From CAIMUX01 sp964473865 (lineage in GTDB: Bacteria; Eisenbacteria; RBG-16-71-46; CAIMUX01): DNA of 64,000 nucleotides. Both the position numbers and the translations under genes were made by a program. The notes under the pieces are model-generated. The model was not told the DNA's origin, searched no databases, and saw only the letters and a program-made list of their open reading frames with translations. Positions 54,513 through 63,532 of this stretch are shown here, piece after piece; position 1 is the first letter of the stretch; every line of letters begins with the position of its first letter. The stretch covers positions 62,001 to 126,000 of the forward strand of contig CAYYQN010000004.1 of NCBI GenBank assembly GCA_964473865.1, read 5' to 3'.

Positions 54513-57452
54513 ATGTCCCAGTCACGTCGGGGTATCGCTGTTTCTGCGGCACTTCTTGCCGGCCTGTTCCTCATCGGAACCGCGGCGGCCGTGCTGCCCC
54601 CGGACCAGTCCGGCTTCGACCTACCGCTCCCGGCATTCAACCTCGCGGGTTACCGCTCTGCGGAGACCGAGGCGGGCGGCGTTGCCTCGACCGGCGCGCT
54701 CAGGCAAGCGTTTGGCGGCGAGTGGAAGGTCTGGTCATGGAATCCTCAGACCAACACGCCGCACTACATCTATGGCACCGGCGCCCAGGTTGCGCCCACC
54801 TTCGCATCGGCGGACGAGGCTGTAACCAAGGCCTTGGATCTCGTCCGGTCCAATCCGGCGGTGTTCCGAGCGAACGCGGCGAATCTGCGCCTGGATGCCG
54901 CCCCGCGGGCGCTGGGAAAGCAGGCGGTCCACTTCCAGCAGACCTATCACGGCCTCGATGTCTACGGCGGCAAGGTCGTCCTGACCTTCACTGAGGGTGG
55001 CCGCCTCTTTGTCGTCGGTTCCGACTACTACGACGGCATCACGGTGAATCCAAACCCGTCGATTCCGGCGAACGTGGCGATCGACATCGCGCAGCGCTCC
55101 CTGGCGCCGGCGCAGTCAGAGGTCACGTCGTTCGAGCCGAAGCTGATGGTCCTTCCGGTTCCGGTGAGCGAGACTTCGGTCGACTACCGGCTGGTCTGGC
55201 AGGTCAAGGTCCGCACCGAGGAGCCGCTTGGCATCTGGGTCACCTCCGTGGACGCGCAGTCCGGGGAGATCGTCTGGCGTTACAACGACATCTGTTTCGT
55301 CGACTACGTGGGCACCACCCACGGTCTGGTGCAACGCTTCTCCTACTGCGACGGCCAGAGCACCGAGATCATGCCGTACCTGCGGATCCAGGTGACCGGG
55401 CTCTCGCCCGTCTACGCCGATGCCCGCGGTGACTGGACGGTTCCGTACTCCGGGACCGAGGCCCGCAGCGTCACCGCTGATCTCTACAGCCCGTACGTCG
55501 ATCTGAACAACATCGCCGGGGCCGAGGGCACGTTCACCGGCGCCGCCACGCCGGGGGTGTCCCTCGATGTCGCTTTCAGCAACGGCAACTCCCAGAAGGA
55601 CGAGAAGGACGTCTACCGCGCGGTGAACGACATCCACGACTTCTTCCTGGCGTTCGACCCGACGTACTCCTATACGAACACGCGCATGACGGCCAATGTG
55701 AGCCGCGGCTCCACCTGCAATGCCTACTGGGACGGGACGATCAACTTCTACATCGAGGGCGGCGGCTGCGCCAACACCGGCGAGATCATGGGCGTGGTCC
55801 ACCATGAGTTCTGCCACGGGATCACCAACAATCTCATCGGCGGCCAGGGAACCGAGGGAATTGGCGAGGGGAACTCCGACATTCTCTCCAACCTCATGAC
55901 CCGCGACCCGATCATCGGCCGCGGCTTCTACCTGGACAACTGCGCCAGCGGGATCCGCAATTCGCAGAATACCCTGCAGTACCCGGCCGACTTGAACGGT
56001 TCGATCCACCACGATGGGCAGATCATCGCCGGTTTCCAGTGGGATGCCTGGATGGATCTCGAGTCCCGCATTCCGCCGGAGCAGGCCCTGGACATTGCGG
56101 CAACGAACTGGCACTTCGGACGGGTTCTGCAACACCCGACGTCGCAGCCCGATCAGGTGCTGGCCACCTTCATCGCGGATGATGACGACGGCAATCTTGG
56201 CAACGGAACGCCGCACTACGAATCCTACTGTCTGGGGGCGACCAACCATAGCTTCGATTGCCCGGAGATTCTCGTAGGCGTGTTCATCACCCACGAGCCG
56301 CTGAGCAGCCGCACGGTCCCCGGTGACGTTGACGTGGTGGCCACGATCACCAGCACCGAGGGCGCGCTCAATCCGGCCGCTCTCCTGGTGCACTACCGGA
56401 TCGGCGACGGGGCGTTCGTGGATCTCACGCTGGCGCCCACCGGCGGCGCCAACGAGTATGCGGCCACCATCCCGAGCCTCCCGCTGGGTTCGGAAGTGGA
56501 ATACTACCTGAGCGCGGCCGACATGGTCGGGAACACCAAGACCTCTCCGGCGAACGCGCCGACCGGCCTTTGGGCGTTCGACATCTGCAACGTCCTCGAC
56601 CAGCTCGAGGTCGAGAGCGGGTGGACGGTGAACACCGAGGGGACCGACAACGCGACGTCGGGAGTCTGGACCCGGGTCGACCCGATCGGAACGACCTACG
56701 GCGGCTCGCAGATCCAGACCGAAAACGACCGTACGGCCGCTCCGGGCACGATGTGCTGGGTGACCGGCCAGGGAACCGTGGGCGGCGCGGCGGGCTTGCA
56801 GGATGTGGATGGCGGCGCGACTTCCCTCTACAGTCCGGCCTACGATCTGAGCGGGTCGACGTCGGCCAAGGTGAAGTATTACCGCTGGTACACCGACGAT
56901 CTGGGGGTCAACGCTGGCGACGATCTCTGGGTGGTCCAGGTTCGGAACAACGGCGGCGCCTGGCAGAACGTGGAGAACACGAGCGACGAAGCGAACTTCT
57001 TCAAGCAGATCACATGCGATCTCTACGCCATGTTCGGTGAGAACCTCGGAACCGTCGAGTTCAAGTTCATCGCTTCCGACACCGGGGTGAACTCCCTCCT
57101 GGAGGCGGCCGTCGACGACTTCGAGATCCTGAATTCGGCCGTCTCCGGCGTGTCCGACTGGACGAGCAGCACCCCGCGCTTCGCCCTTCTTGGCGCCCGC
57201 CCGAATCCGACGCGGGCTGGTGCGGAGATCGGATTCGCGGTTCCGGCGCGGACCCAGGTCCGGATCGGCGTCTACGACGTTGCCGGACGCGAAGTCGCCG
57301 TGCTGGCGGACCGGACCTTCGCCGGCGGCACGCACCTGGTCCGTTGGGACGGCAAGGCCGCCGGCGGTCACGCTGCGGCTTCGGGGATCTACTACCTCCG
57401 GATGCAGGCCGAGGAGTTCTCCTCGACCCGGACCATGGTTCTGGCTCGCTAG
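54513..57452 (+). CDS. secreted glu-zincin metallopeptidase with FlgD-like tail, paralogue of the first
   Basis: 979 aa; AAAGGAGAT lies upstream of the ATG at 54513. Signal peptide about 1-28 (AALLAGLFLIGTAAA). The propeptide has the FTP-like QAVHFQQTYHGLDVYGGKVVLTF, followed by PepSY-like LVWQVKVRTEEPLGIWVTSVDA. The zinc motif is HEFCH at 431-435, with Cys where the paralogue has Gly, and the third ligand is likely E452 in GIGEGNSDI. Downstream are beta-rich domains including a jelly-roll-like module (ESGWTVNTEG ... AAVDDFEIL) and the FlgD-like tail (RPNPTRAGAEIGFAVP ... SGIYYLRMQAEE). It shares STCNAYWDG and YIEGGGCANTGE with the paralogue, and lacks the Cys-rich unit. Exported, single transcription unit. 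Confidence 0.9.
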   Translation: MSQSRRGIAVSAALLAGLFLIGTAAAVLPPDQSGFDLPLPAFNLAGYRSAETEAGGVASTGALRQAFGGEWKVWSWNPQTNTPHYIYGTGAQVAPTFASADEAVTKALDLVRSNPAVFRANAANLRLDAAPRALGKQAVHFQQTYHGLDVYGGKVVLTFTEGGRLFVVGSDYYDGITVNPNPSIPANVAIDIAQRSLAPAQSEVTSFEPKLMVLPVPVSETSVDYRLVWQVKVRTEEPLGIWVTSVDAQSGEIVWRYNDICFVDYVGTTHGLVQRFSYCDGQSTEIMPYLRIQVTGLSPVYADARGDWTVPYSGTEARSVTADLYSPYVDLNNIAGAEGTFTGAATPGVSLDVAFSNGNSQKDEKDVYRAVNDIHDFFLAFDPTYSYTNTRMTANVSRGSTCNAYWDGTINFYIEGGGCANTGEIMGVVHHEFCHGITNNLIGGQGTEGIGEGNSDILSNLMTRDPIIGRGFYLDNCASGIRNSQNTLQYPADLNGSIHHDGQIIAGFQWDAWMDLESRIPPEQALDIAATNWHFGRVLQHPTSQPDQVLATFIADDDDGNLGNGTPHYESYCLGATNHSFDCPEILVGVFITHEPLSSRTVPGDVDVVATITSTEGALNPAALLVHYRIGDGAFVDLTLAPTGGANEYAATIPSLPLGSEVEYYLSAADMVGNTKTSPANAPTGLWAFDICNVLDQLEVESGWTVNTEGTDNATSGVWTRVDPIGTTYGGSQIQTENDRTAAPGTMCWVTGQGTVGGAAGLQDVDGGATSLYSPAYDLSGSTSAKVKYYRWYTDDLGVNAGDDLWVVQVRNNGGAWQNVENTSDEANFFKQITCDLYAMFGENLGTVEFKFIASDTGVNSLLEAAVDDFEILNSAVSGVSDWTSSTPRFALLGARPNPTRAGAEIGFAVPARTQVRIGVYDVAGREVAVLADRTFAGGTHLVRWDGKAAGGHAAASGIYYLRMQAEEFSSTRTMVLAR

Positions 57453-57519
57453 TCCGCTCGGGTTCGCGCGGGACGGCTCCCGCGGCTGCAAGCGGGGAGC
57501 CGGCGCGACCACTTCCAGA

Positions 57520-57555
57520 GGAGGCTCTCGGGGGAACCCGGGAGCCTCCCTTTTT
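57520..57555 (+). terminator. intrinsic terminator of the second glu-zincin gene
   Basis: GGAGGCTCTCGGG at 57520-57532 pairs with CCCGGGAGCCTCC at 57537-57549, one pair being G-U, with a GGAA loop and a following CTTTTT. Confidence 0.88.
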
Positions 57556-57600
57556 GGGGCGCGCCGACCGGCCTGGCGAGACGACTCCGGCTCCTCCTTC

Positions 57601-57645
57601 GGTTCCTTCGGATCTTCCGGTTCTTCCGGTTCCTCCGGTTCCTCC
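57601..57645 (+). repeat. 9-bp microsatellite, five units
   Basis: Five consecutive 9-base units of the form GGTTCCTCC, with small changes in the first three, in the intergenic space between a terminator and the permease start. Confidence 0.75.
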
Positions 57646-57707
57646 GGGGCGGATTCCGCAGACCAGGCCTTTACCGAGTCGGCCCCGGGTCTTAGGATCT
57701 TCCCGCC

Positions 57708-59081
57708 ATGTGGGAGCGACTCTTCCATCTGCGCGCGCATGGCACCGACGTGCGCACGGAGGTTCTCGGCGGAACGGCCACGTTCGTGACCATGGCGTAC
57801 ATCATGGTGGTCAACCCGGCGATCCTCTCTTTCGCGGGCCTTCCGGTCGGCCCCAGCACCGTGGCCACGATCCTGTCCGCCGTGGCCGGGACGCTCTTCA
57901 TGGGGCTCTACGCGAACCGGCCGATCGGCGTCGCGCCCTACATGGGTGAGAATGCCTTCATTGCGTTCGGACTGGCCGCGCTGGGGATCACCTGGCAGCA
58001 GCGGCTGGGAGCGGTCTTCGTGAGCGGCGTAGGCTTCATGATCATCACGCTGCTGGGGGTCCGCGGTTGGCTCGCCAACGCCATCTCGCCGAGCCTGAAG
58101 CACAGCTTCGCGGCCGGGATCGGCCTCTTTCTGGCCTTGATCGGACTCTACGAGACCGGAATCGTGACCAGCGGGGCGGCCGGGATGCCCGCGCCGGCGC
58201 TCCTGCTGTCCGACCAGATCCACCTGCGGGCCCCCGATGTGCCGCTCAAGATCGGAAATCTGCGCAGTCCCGAGGTCCTCCTGGCGATCGGCGGACTGCT
58301 CCTCATTTCCGTGCTGCTGGCCCGGCGGGTGCGAGGCGGCGTCATCCTGGGGATCGGGCTTACGGCACTGGCCGGACTGGTGCTCGGGATGGCCAAGCCC
58401 CCGGCGGCGGTGATGGCGTGGCCGTTTCGCGGAGAGTACTCGCTGGCCCCGATCGCCCTGAAGCTGGACATCGCGGGAGTGCTTCGGCTCTCCTTCCTGC
58501 CGCTGTTGCTGACGTTGTTCCTGATGGGGTTCCTGGACACGCTGGGCACCCTGGTCGGCGTGGGGGCGGCTGGCGGCATGCTGGACGAGCGGGGGGACTT
58601 CCCGCATCTGGAGAAACCGATGGTGGTCGACGCGGCCACCTGTATGTTCAGCGGTCTCGTGGGCACCTCCACCAGCGGTGCCTACATCGAGTCCGCGGTG
58701 GGGATCCGCGAGGGCGCCCGCACCGGTCTGGCCGCGGTGACCACGGCGGTGCTCTTTGCCGCCTCGCTCTTCTTCATCCCGCTTCTCACGCCGCTCCAGG
58801 GGTTGCGGTACGCGTACGCGCCGGCGCTCGTCGGGGTGGGGATGTTGATGATCTCATCGATCGCGCGGATCGACTTTGCCGATCTCACCGAAGTGGTTCC
58901 CGCCTTTCTGACGATCGCTTTCATGGTCTTCACCTATAACATCGCCAACGGTCTTACCGTGGGACTGCTGCTCTACCCGATCGTGAAGGTGCTGGGCGGG
59001 AAACGCCGCGAGGTGAATCGCGCGGCGATCGTCCTGGCATTGCTGTGCGGTTTCTACTTCGTGTTCGGAATGCCCCACTGA
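57708..59081 (+). CDS. NCS2 family purine permease (AzgA-like)
   Basis: 457 aa with 12-13 hydrophobic segments. Family marks are TEVLGGTATFVTMAYIMVVN, NRPIGVAPYMGENAFIAFGL, FLDTLGTLVGVGAAGG and GTSTSGAYIESAVGIREGAR. AzgA-type members import adenine, guanine or hypoxanthine with protons across the inner membrane; exact specificity is not readable. It has only a weak ribosome-binding site (AGGAT). It stands alone between the peptidase terminator and the radical SAM gene. Confidence 0.92.
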   Translation: MWERLFHLRAHGTDVRTEVLGGTATFVTMAYIMVVNPAILSFAGLPVGPSTVATILSAVAGTLFMGLYANRPIGVAPYMGENAFIAFGLAALGITWQQRLGAVFVSGVGFMIITLLGVRGWLANAISPSLKHSFAAGIGLFLALIGLYETGIVTSGAAGMPAPALLLSDQIHLRAPDVPLKIGNLRSPEVLLAIGGLLLISVLLARRVRGGVILGIGLTALAGLVLGMAKPPAAVMAWPFRGEYSLAPIALKLDIAGVLRLSFLPLLLTLFLMGFLDTLGTLVGVGAAGGMLDERGDFPHLEKPMVVDAATCMFSGLVGTSTSGAYIESAVGIREGARTGLAAVTTAVLFAASLFFIPLLTPLQGLRYAYAPALVGVGMLMISSIARIDFADLTEVVPAFLTIAFMVFTYNIANGLTVGLLLYPIVKVLGGKRREVNRAAIVLALLCGFYFVFGMPH

Positions 59082-59274
59082 GGCCAACCGGGACACCGGA
59101 ACGCAGATCGGCGCGACGTCCGGAGGCGATCGGGTCTTTGGGCAGATGACGGCTTGAAGGACAACTGGTCTTTGAAAGCGCGACAAGTCGTCGCAACCGC
59201 AGGCGCCCGATCGTCTGACGACCGTGCGCATTCGGCGCGGGCGTCCAGCGGGCCGGATCCGCTACATTCATTCC

Positions 59275-60186
59275 ATGTCGAGCGTCAACGCCGATCCGGC
59301 GTATGTGGGCCTTGCCCGATCCGGTGAGCTGCAAGCCCGCGTCGAGCAGGCCGGCCGGACTCTGAGCGCTTGCAGCCTGTGCGGCCACCGCTGCCTCGTG
59401 GACCGGTGGCACGAGGCCCTGGGGCACTGTCTGTCCCGCGCGCGTGCGGTGGTGCATGGATTCGGCCCGCACCATGGCGAAGAGACCTGCCTGAGCGGCG
59501 AGCGGGGATCAGGGACGGTCTTCTTCAGCCGCTGCAACCTGGCGTGCGTCTTCTGTCAGAACTACGAGACCAGTGCGCGCGGAGATGGCGAGGAACTCGA
59601 TGCGGACGGTCTGGCGTCGGTGTTTCTCCGGCTGCAGGAGTGGGAGTGCCACAACCTGAACCTGGTGACGCCGACCCATCAGATCCCCGCGATCCTCGAG
59701 GCGCTGGCGCAGGGGGCAAGGCGCGGTCTGCGCCTGCCGCTGGTCTGGAACACCGGGAGCTACGAAACCCTGCAGGCGCTGGCCCTGCTCGACGGTGTGG
59801 TCGATGTGTATCTGCCCGATCTGAAGTATGGCGACTCGGATACGGCGATTCTGCTGTCCGGGGCGCCGGGCTACTGGGAGACAGCGACCGCCGCGATCCG
59901 GGAGATGCACCGACAGGTCGGGGACCTGGCGCTCGATGCGGCCGGGCTGGCCCGGCGTGGGCTCCTGGTCCGACACCTGGTCCTGCCGGGCGACCTTTCC
60001 GCGACCGGGCGCGTCGTGGAGTTTCTCGCGCACCATGTCGCCGCGCGCACTGCGCTCAATCTGATGGATCAGTACCGGCCTTGCCATCGCGCGGGGGAGT
60101 TCCCGCCGCTGGATCGCCGGCTCACGATGGACGAATGGAAGGCGGCCGAGACCGCCGCGCGGAAGGCGGGCCTCACACTGGTGTGA
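59275..60186 (+). CDS. PflX-like radical SAM protein
   Basis: 303 aa. The radical SAM cluster CNLACVFCQ has Cys at 87, 91 and 94. Ahead of it, ACSLCGHRCLVDR and GHCLS provide further Cys as in the PflX group (COG1313), relatives of the pyruvate formate-lyase activating enzyme. Other marks are NLVTPTHQIPAILEAL, VWNTGSYETL, VDVYLPDLKYGD and LNLMDQYRPCH. It is expected to bind a [4Fe-4S] cluster and cleave SAM; the target is unknown and no glycyl radical enzyme is nearby. The ATG at 59275 lacks a good ribosome-binding site. Confidence 0.85.
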   Translation: MSSVNADPAYVGLARSGELQARVEQAGRTLSACSLCGHRCLVDRWHEALGHCLSRARAVVHGFGPHHGEETCLSGERGSGTVFFSRCNLACVFCQNYETSARGDGEELDADGLASVFLRLQEWECHNLNLVTPTHQIPAILEALAQGARRGLRLPLVWNTGSYETLQALALLDGVVDVYLPDLKYGDSDTAILLSGAPGYWETATAAIREMHRQVGDLALDAAGLARRGLLVRHLVLPGDLSATGRVVEFLAHHVAARTALNLMDQYRPCHRAGEFPPLDRRLTMDEWKAAETAARKAGLTLV

Positions 60187-60366
60187 CGCGCGACGGCGCC
60201 TCCACCGCATCGGCGGGGTGTCGCCCCGGACGTGGGTGACCGGAAACGGAGCGCGCGGTCGACCCTCGCGCCGCAAGCCGGGCGATCGCTCCGACGCGAC
60301 AGACAGGGCACCCGCCGAGGCGACCAGCGCGAAGATGCCGCCCCACGGGGGCCGCGGCGGACCGGG

Positions 60367-63189
60367 ATGGGGACTCCGGAGAACGGGGGGACCGTGGAGA
60401 GCGATTCGGCACCACGCGTGGACCGGCCGGCGGAACTGGTTGGCCGCACCGTCGGGCGCTATGAGATCCGCGAGCTGATCGGATCCGGGGGCATGGGCTC
60501 TGTCTATCGGGCCCACGATCCGGTGATCGATCGCGACGTGGCTGTGAAGCGCCTGGCCGCAGATCTGGCCGACGATCGCGATCGGTGGGATCGCCTTGTG
60601 CGGGAGGCCCGCGCGGCCTCGGCGTTGCAGCATCCGGCCATCGCGGCGATCTACGATGTCTTCGAGCACGACGGTGAGGGCTACCTGGTCGAGGAGCTGG
60701 TCGAGGGATCGCGCTTGCGGGACTGCCTGGGTGTTCCGATCGAGCTGTCGGCGTTTCTGACGTTCGCGGAAGACTGCGCCGGGGCTCTGGCCGCGGCGGC
60801 GGCCAGCGGCATCGTGCACTGCGACCTGAAGCCGGAGAACATTCTCATCGACGCGGCCGGACATCCGCGCATTCTTGACTTCGGGCTTGCGTTTCACCGC
60901 GGCGAGAGAGGTTGGAGCGATGGCGCAGGCTACCCCGGCGGTCGCGTGTCCGGTGGTTCCGGCGTTCGCGTGGCCGGCGTCTCGGGCGATCGCGCGGTTG
61001 GCGGCGCGGGCGATCGCGTGCCTGGCGGCGCGGGCGATCGCGTGCCTGGCGGCTCGGGCGGCGGCTCGGGCGAGGATGAGGTCACCGCCCCCATCTCGCT
61101 GTCCAGCGCGGGATCCGCCCCGCCGAGCGCGGAGGCGCTCGCGGCCGTATCGCCGCCAACCCCGGCCCGCCTGGACGGCACCCTGACCTACCTGGCTCCC
61201 GAGCGAATTCGGGGATCGGAGCCGGACGTCCGCTCCGATCTCTTCGCGCTGGGGGTCATCTTCTACGAAATGCTGACGCTGCAACACCCGTTCCGCCGCA
61301 GCGCGCCGGCGTCGACGATCGAGGCGATCCTCCGGCACACGCCGCCGCCGCCGAGTGCCTGGCGTGCCGGCCTGCCGCCGGAAGTGGACGCTCTGGTCAT
61401 GGGCCTGCTGGCGAAGGAGCCCGGGCAGCGCTGCGGGTCGGCGCCCGCGTTGCGAGACCAGATCCGCGCGGTCAAGGACGCGCTGCCCCGGACGGGGATG
61501 CAGACGCCCGCCCGGCGGTCCCGGGTGCTCGCCATGGGCTGGTTCGCGGCCGTGGCGCTTGCGGTCGGGCTCACGATGCTGGCCGCGCGCCACTGGTGGC
61601 GACGCGACCGCCCGCCGGAACCGGCCGCCTGGTACCTGGTGGTGGAGCCGTTTCGCAGCCTGAGCCCGTCACCCGGAGACACGGTGTTCGCCCTGGGGCT
61701 GACGGAGGCGGTGCAGACCCGCTTGGCGGAGGTGCCGGGAATCCAGGTCGTCGCCTCCTCCGTCGATCCCGGCACGCCGCTGCTTCTCGAAGGCACGGTA
61801 CAGCGTTCAGACGAGAATCTGCGCATCACGTGTCGGGTGGTGGAGCGAGGCGGCGGCAAAGTGCTCGGCGGCGCGATCGCCGAAGGATCCGCCAGAGACC
61901 TCTTTGCGCTGCAGGACAAGGTGACGGCCAGCGTGGCCCGCACGCTGAGCCGGAGGCTGCACCTGGCCGGCAATGGGTCAGCGAGCCCGCATCCGACGAC
62001 TGATGTCACCGCCTACGACTACTACTTGCAGGGACGCGGCTATCTGCAGCGCCCGGGAGAAGCCGAGGACCGCCTGATCGCGGTCGGGCTCTTTCGCCAG
62101 GCTCTGGCGGTCGATCCCGGCTTCGCTCTGGCCGAAGCGGGTCTGGCCCAGACCTACTGGAAGCTGTTCGAGGACAGCCACGATCCGGCCTGGGCCGCCC
62201 GGGCGGAAGAGAGCGCGCGCCGGGCGCTGGACGCGGCACCGCAACTCGCGGAGGTCCATGTTGCCCTCGGCACCATCCTTCAGGGAACCGGCAAGCCATC
62301 ACTGGCCGTGGAGGAGTTCCGGCGCGCCCTGGAGATCAGTCCTCGCAATAGCGAGGCATTCGCCGGGCTGGCCACGGCGCAGGAAGCGCTCGGCGACCTC
62401 GACGCGGCCGAGCGGACCTTTCAAAACGCAATCGCGGCACGCCCCGGGGACTGGATGCCGTGGGGTAAACTCGGGGTGTTCTACCGGGCGCATGAGCGGC
62501 TCGAGGAGGCGCGGCAGGCGTTCGAACGCGTGATCGCCCTCACGCCCGACAACGCGCGGGGCTACGTCAACCTCGGGGTCGTCCAGCAGGAGTTGGGTCG
62601 CGATGCCGAGGCCGTCGCCTCCTACGAGCAATCCCTTCGCATCAAGCCCGGGTATCGCGCCTATGCCAACCTGGCCACCCTCTATCGCTCTCAGGGCCGT
62701 CACGCGGAAGCGGCGCAGACGTACCGCCGGGCGCTGGCCCTCGACGACCGCGATTGCCGGGTGTGGGGGAATCTAGGTGCAACCTACCGGCAGATTCCCG
62801 GGAGCGAAGCGGCGGCCGACAGCGCGTACCGTCGGGCCATTGCGCTGGCGCGAGGGGAGTGGGCCGTCAATCGTCGCGACCCGATGGCGCTCGCGCTTCT
62901 CGCTCAGTACCATGCCGAGCTCCAGGAGGCCGCCGCGGCGCGCGAAATGGCGGTGCGCGCGCTTGCTGCCGGGTCGAGCCGGCCCGACGTACTGGTGCTC
63001 GTCTCGGCGGCGTTCGAGATTCTAGGCGACCGCCGGGCGGCTCTGGCGGCGGTGCGGGGAGCGGTGGCTCAGGGTTGTTCTCCCGAGACCTGGAGGCGTG
63101 ATCCTTCGATGGATGACCTGGTGCGGGATCCGGAGTTTCAGCGGATCGTATCGGCGGCGAAATCGCCGCGACGGGAGGGTGCGGGATGA
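60367..63189 (+). CDS. transmembrane serine/threonine protein kinase with TPR domain and long activation-segment insert
   Basis: 940 aa. The kinase domain begins VGRYEIRELIGSGGMGSVY, with Lys in DVAVKRLA, the catalytic loop HCDLKPEN (H151, D153) and DFGLAF (D171), and ends APERI at E279. Between DFG and APE there are about 105 residues rather than 20-30, including five 8-residue Gly/Arg/Val units. The catalytic loop has Cys where Arg is usual, a non-RD form. A membrane helix follows near 387-408 (WFAAVALAVGLTMLAARHWW), then a region like adenylate-cyclase-linked TPR proteins and about eight TPR motifs (VHVALGTILQGTGKPSLAVEEF, AYANLATLYRSQGRHAEAAQ). It probably signals from the inner membrane. 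The stop overlaps the next gene as ATGA. The start is uncertain; upstream in-frame codons extend to 60232. Confidence 0.9.
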   Translation: MGTPENGGTVESDSAPRVDRPAELVGRTVGRYEIRELIGSGGMGSVYRAHDPVIDRDVAVKRLAADLADDRDRWDRLVREARAASALQHPAIAAIYDVFEHDGEGYLVEELVEGSRLRDCLGVPIELSAFLTFAEDCAGALAAAAASGIVHCDLKPENILIDAAGHPRILDFGLAFHRGERGWSDGAGYPGGRVSGGSGVRVAGVSGDRAVGGAGDRVPGGAGDRVPGGSGGGSGEDEVTAPISLSSAGSAPPSAEALAAVSPPTPARLDGTLTYLAPERIRGSEPDVRSDLFALGVIFYEMLTLQHPFRRSAPASTIEAILRHTPPPPSAWRAGLPPEVDALVMGLLAKEPGQRCGSAPALRDQIRAVKDALPRTGMQTPARRSRVLAMGWFAAVALAVGLTMLAARHWWRRDRPPEPAAWYLVVEPFRSLSPSPGDTVFALGLTEAVQTRLAEVPGIQVVASSVDPGTPLLLEGTVQRSDENLRITCRVVERGGGKVLGGAIAEGSARDLFALQDKVTASVARTLSRRLHLAGNGSASPHPTTDVTAYDYYLQGRGYLQRPGEAEDRLIAVGLFRQALAVDPGFALAEAGLAQTYWKLFEDSHDPAWAARAEESARRALDAAPQLAEVHVALGTILQGTGKPSLAVEEFRRALEISPRNSEAFAGLATAQEALGDLDAAERTFQNAIAARPGDWMPWGKLGVFYRAHERLEEARQAFERVIALTPDNARGYVNLGVVQQELGRDAEAVASYEQSLRIKPGYRAYANLATLYRSQGRHAEAAQTYRRALALDDRDCRVWGNLGATYRQIPGSEAAADSAYRRAIALARGEWAVNRRDPMALALLAQYHAELQEAAAAREMAVRALAAGSSRPDVLVLVSAAFEILGDRRAALAAVRGAVAQGCSPETWRRDPSMDDLVRDPEFQRIVSAAKSPRREGAG
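60935..61054 (+). repeat. five tandem 24-bp units inside the kinase gene
   Basis: Units start at 60935, 60959, 60983, 61007 and 61031. The last two differ only at the final base; the first two are degenerate. Each codes 8 residues of the pattern GxRVxGGx in the kinase activation segment. Confidence 0.9.
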
Positions 63190-63488
63190 GCGCGGAGAGA
63201 ATGCAGATTCCGACGATCACGATCGGTGTCGATCGAGGCGAACAGGTGGCGACGGTTGCTCCCTCGGCGGTCGTCGTGGAGGCGCACACCCGGGTCCAGT
63301 TCCGGCTGGCGGACGACGTTCACGGGACGGCCAAGGTCATGCTTCCTGCGGAGGGAGTAGTCGTCTCCGTGGTTCCCGGCGAGTCCACTCCGGTCGAGGT
63401 CACGCAGACCGGCGTGTACTACACCGTGGTCACGCTCAAGAACCCCGGCAAGGTGGCGGCGATGGCAGTGCTCATCTGCGAGGTGTAG
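63186..63488 (+). CDS. small beta-rich protein coupled to the kinase, unknown
   Basis: 100 aa, not recognised. Alternating hydrophobic residues predict a beta sandwich: MQIPTITIGVDRGEQVATV, AVVVEAHTRVQFRLADD, VVVSVVPGESTPVEVTQTG, YYTVVTLKNPGKVAAMAVLI. One Cys lies near the end. It has no signal peptide. The ATG overlaps the kinase stop by 4 bases, so it is translated with the kinase and may be its target or modulator; this is inference from coupling. A cupredoxin-like or calcium-free Ig-like fold is possible. Confidence 0.7.
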   Translation: MSAERMQIPTITIGVDRGEQVATVAPSAVVVEAHTRVQFRLADDVHGTAKVMLPAEGVVVSVVPGESTPVEVTQTGVYYTVVTLKNPGKVAAMAVLICEV

Positions 63489-63532
63489 GGAGGCGGTTGG
63501 CCGAACGCCCGGCCGGGGTCGAGCCACGGCGC

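Noticed and set aside
55116..58607. 1163-codon minus-strand frame opposite the second glu-zincin and permease
   Set aside because: It spans a clear terminator and two well-defined genes on the other strand and shows no recognisable domain.
60935..61054. tandem 24-bp repeats considered as CRISPR
   Set aside because: The units are directly adjacent without spacers, are in frame inside a kinase gene, and no cas gene is near.
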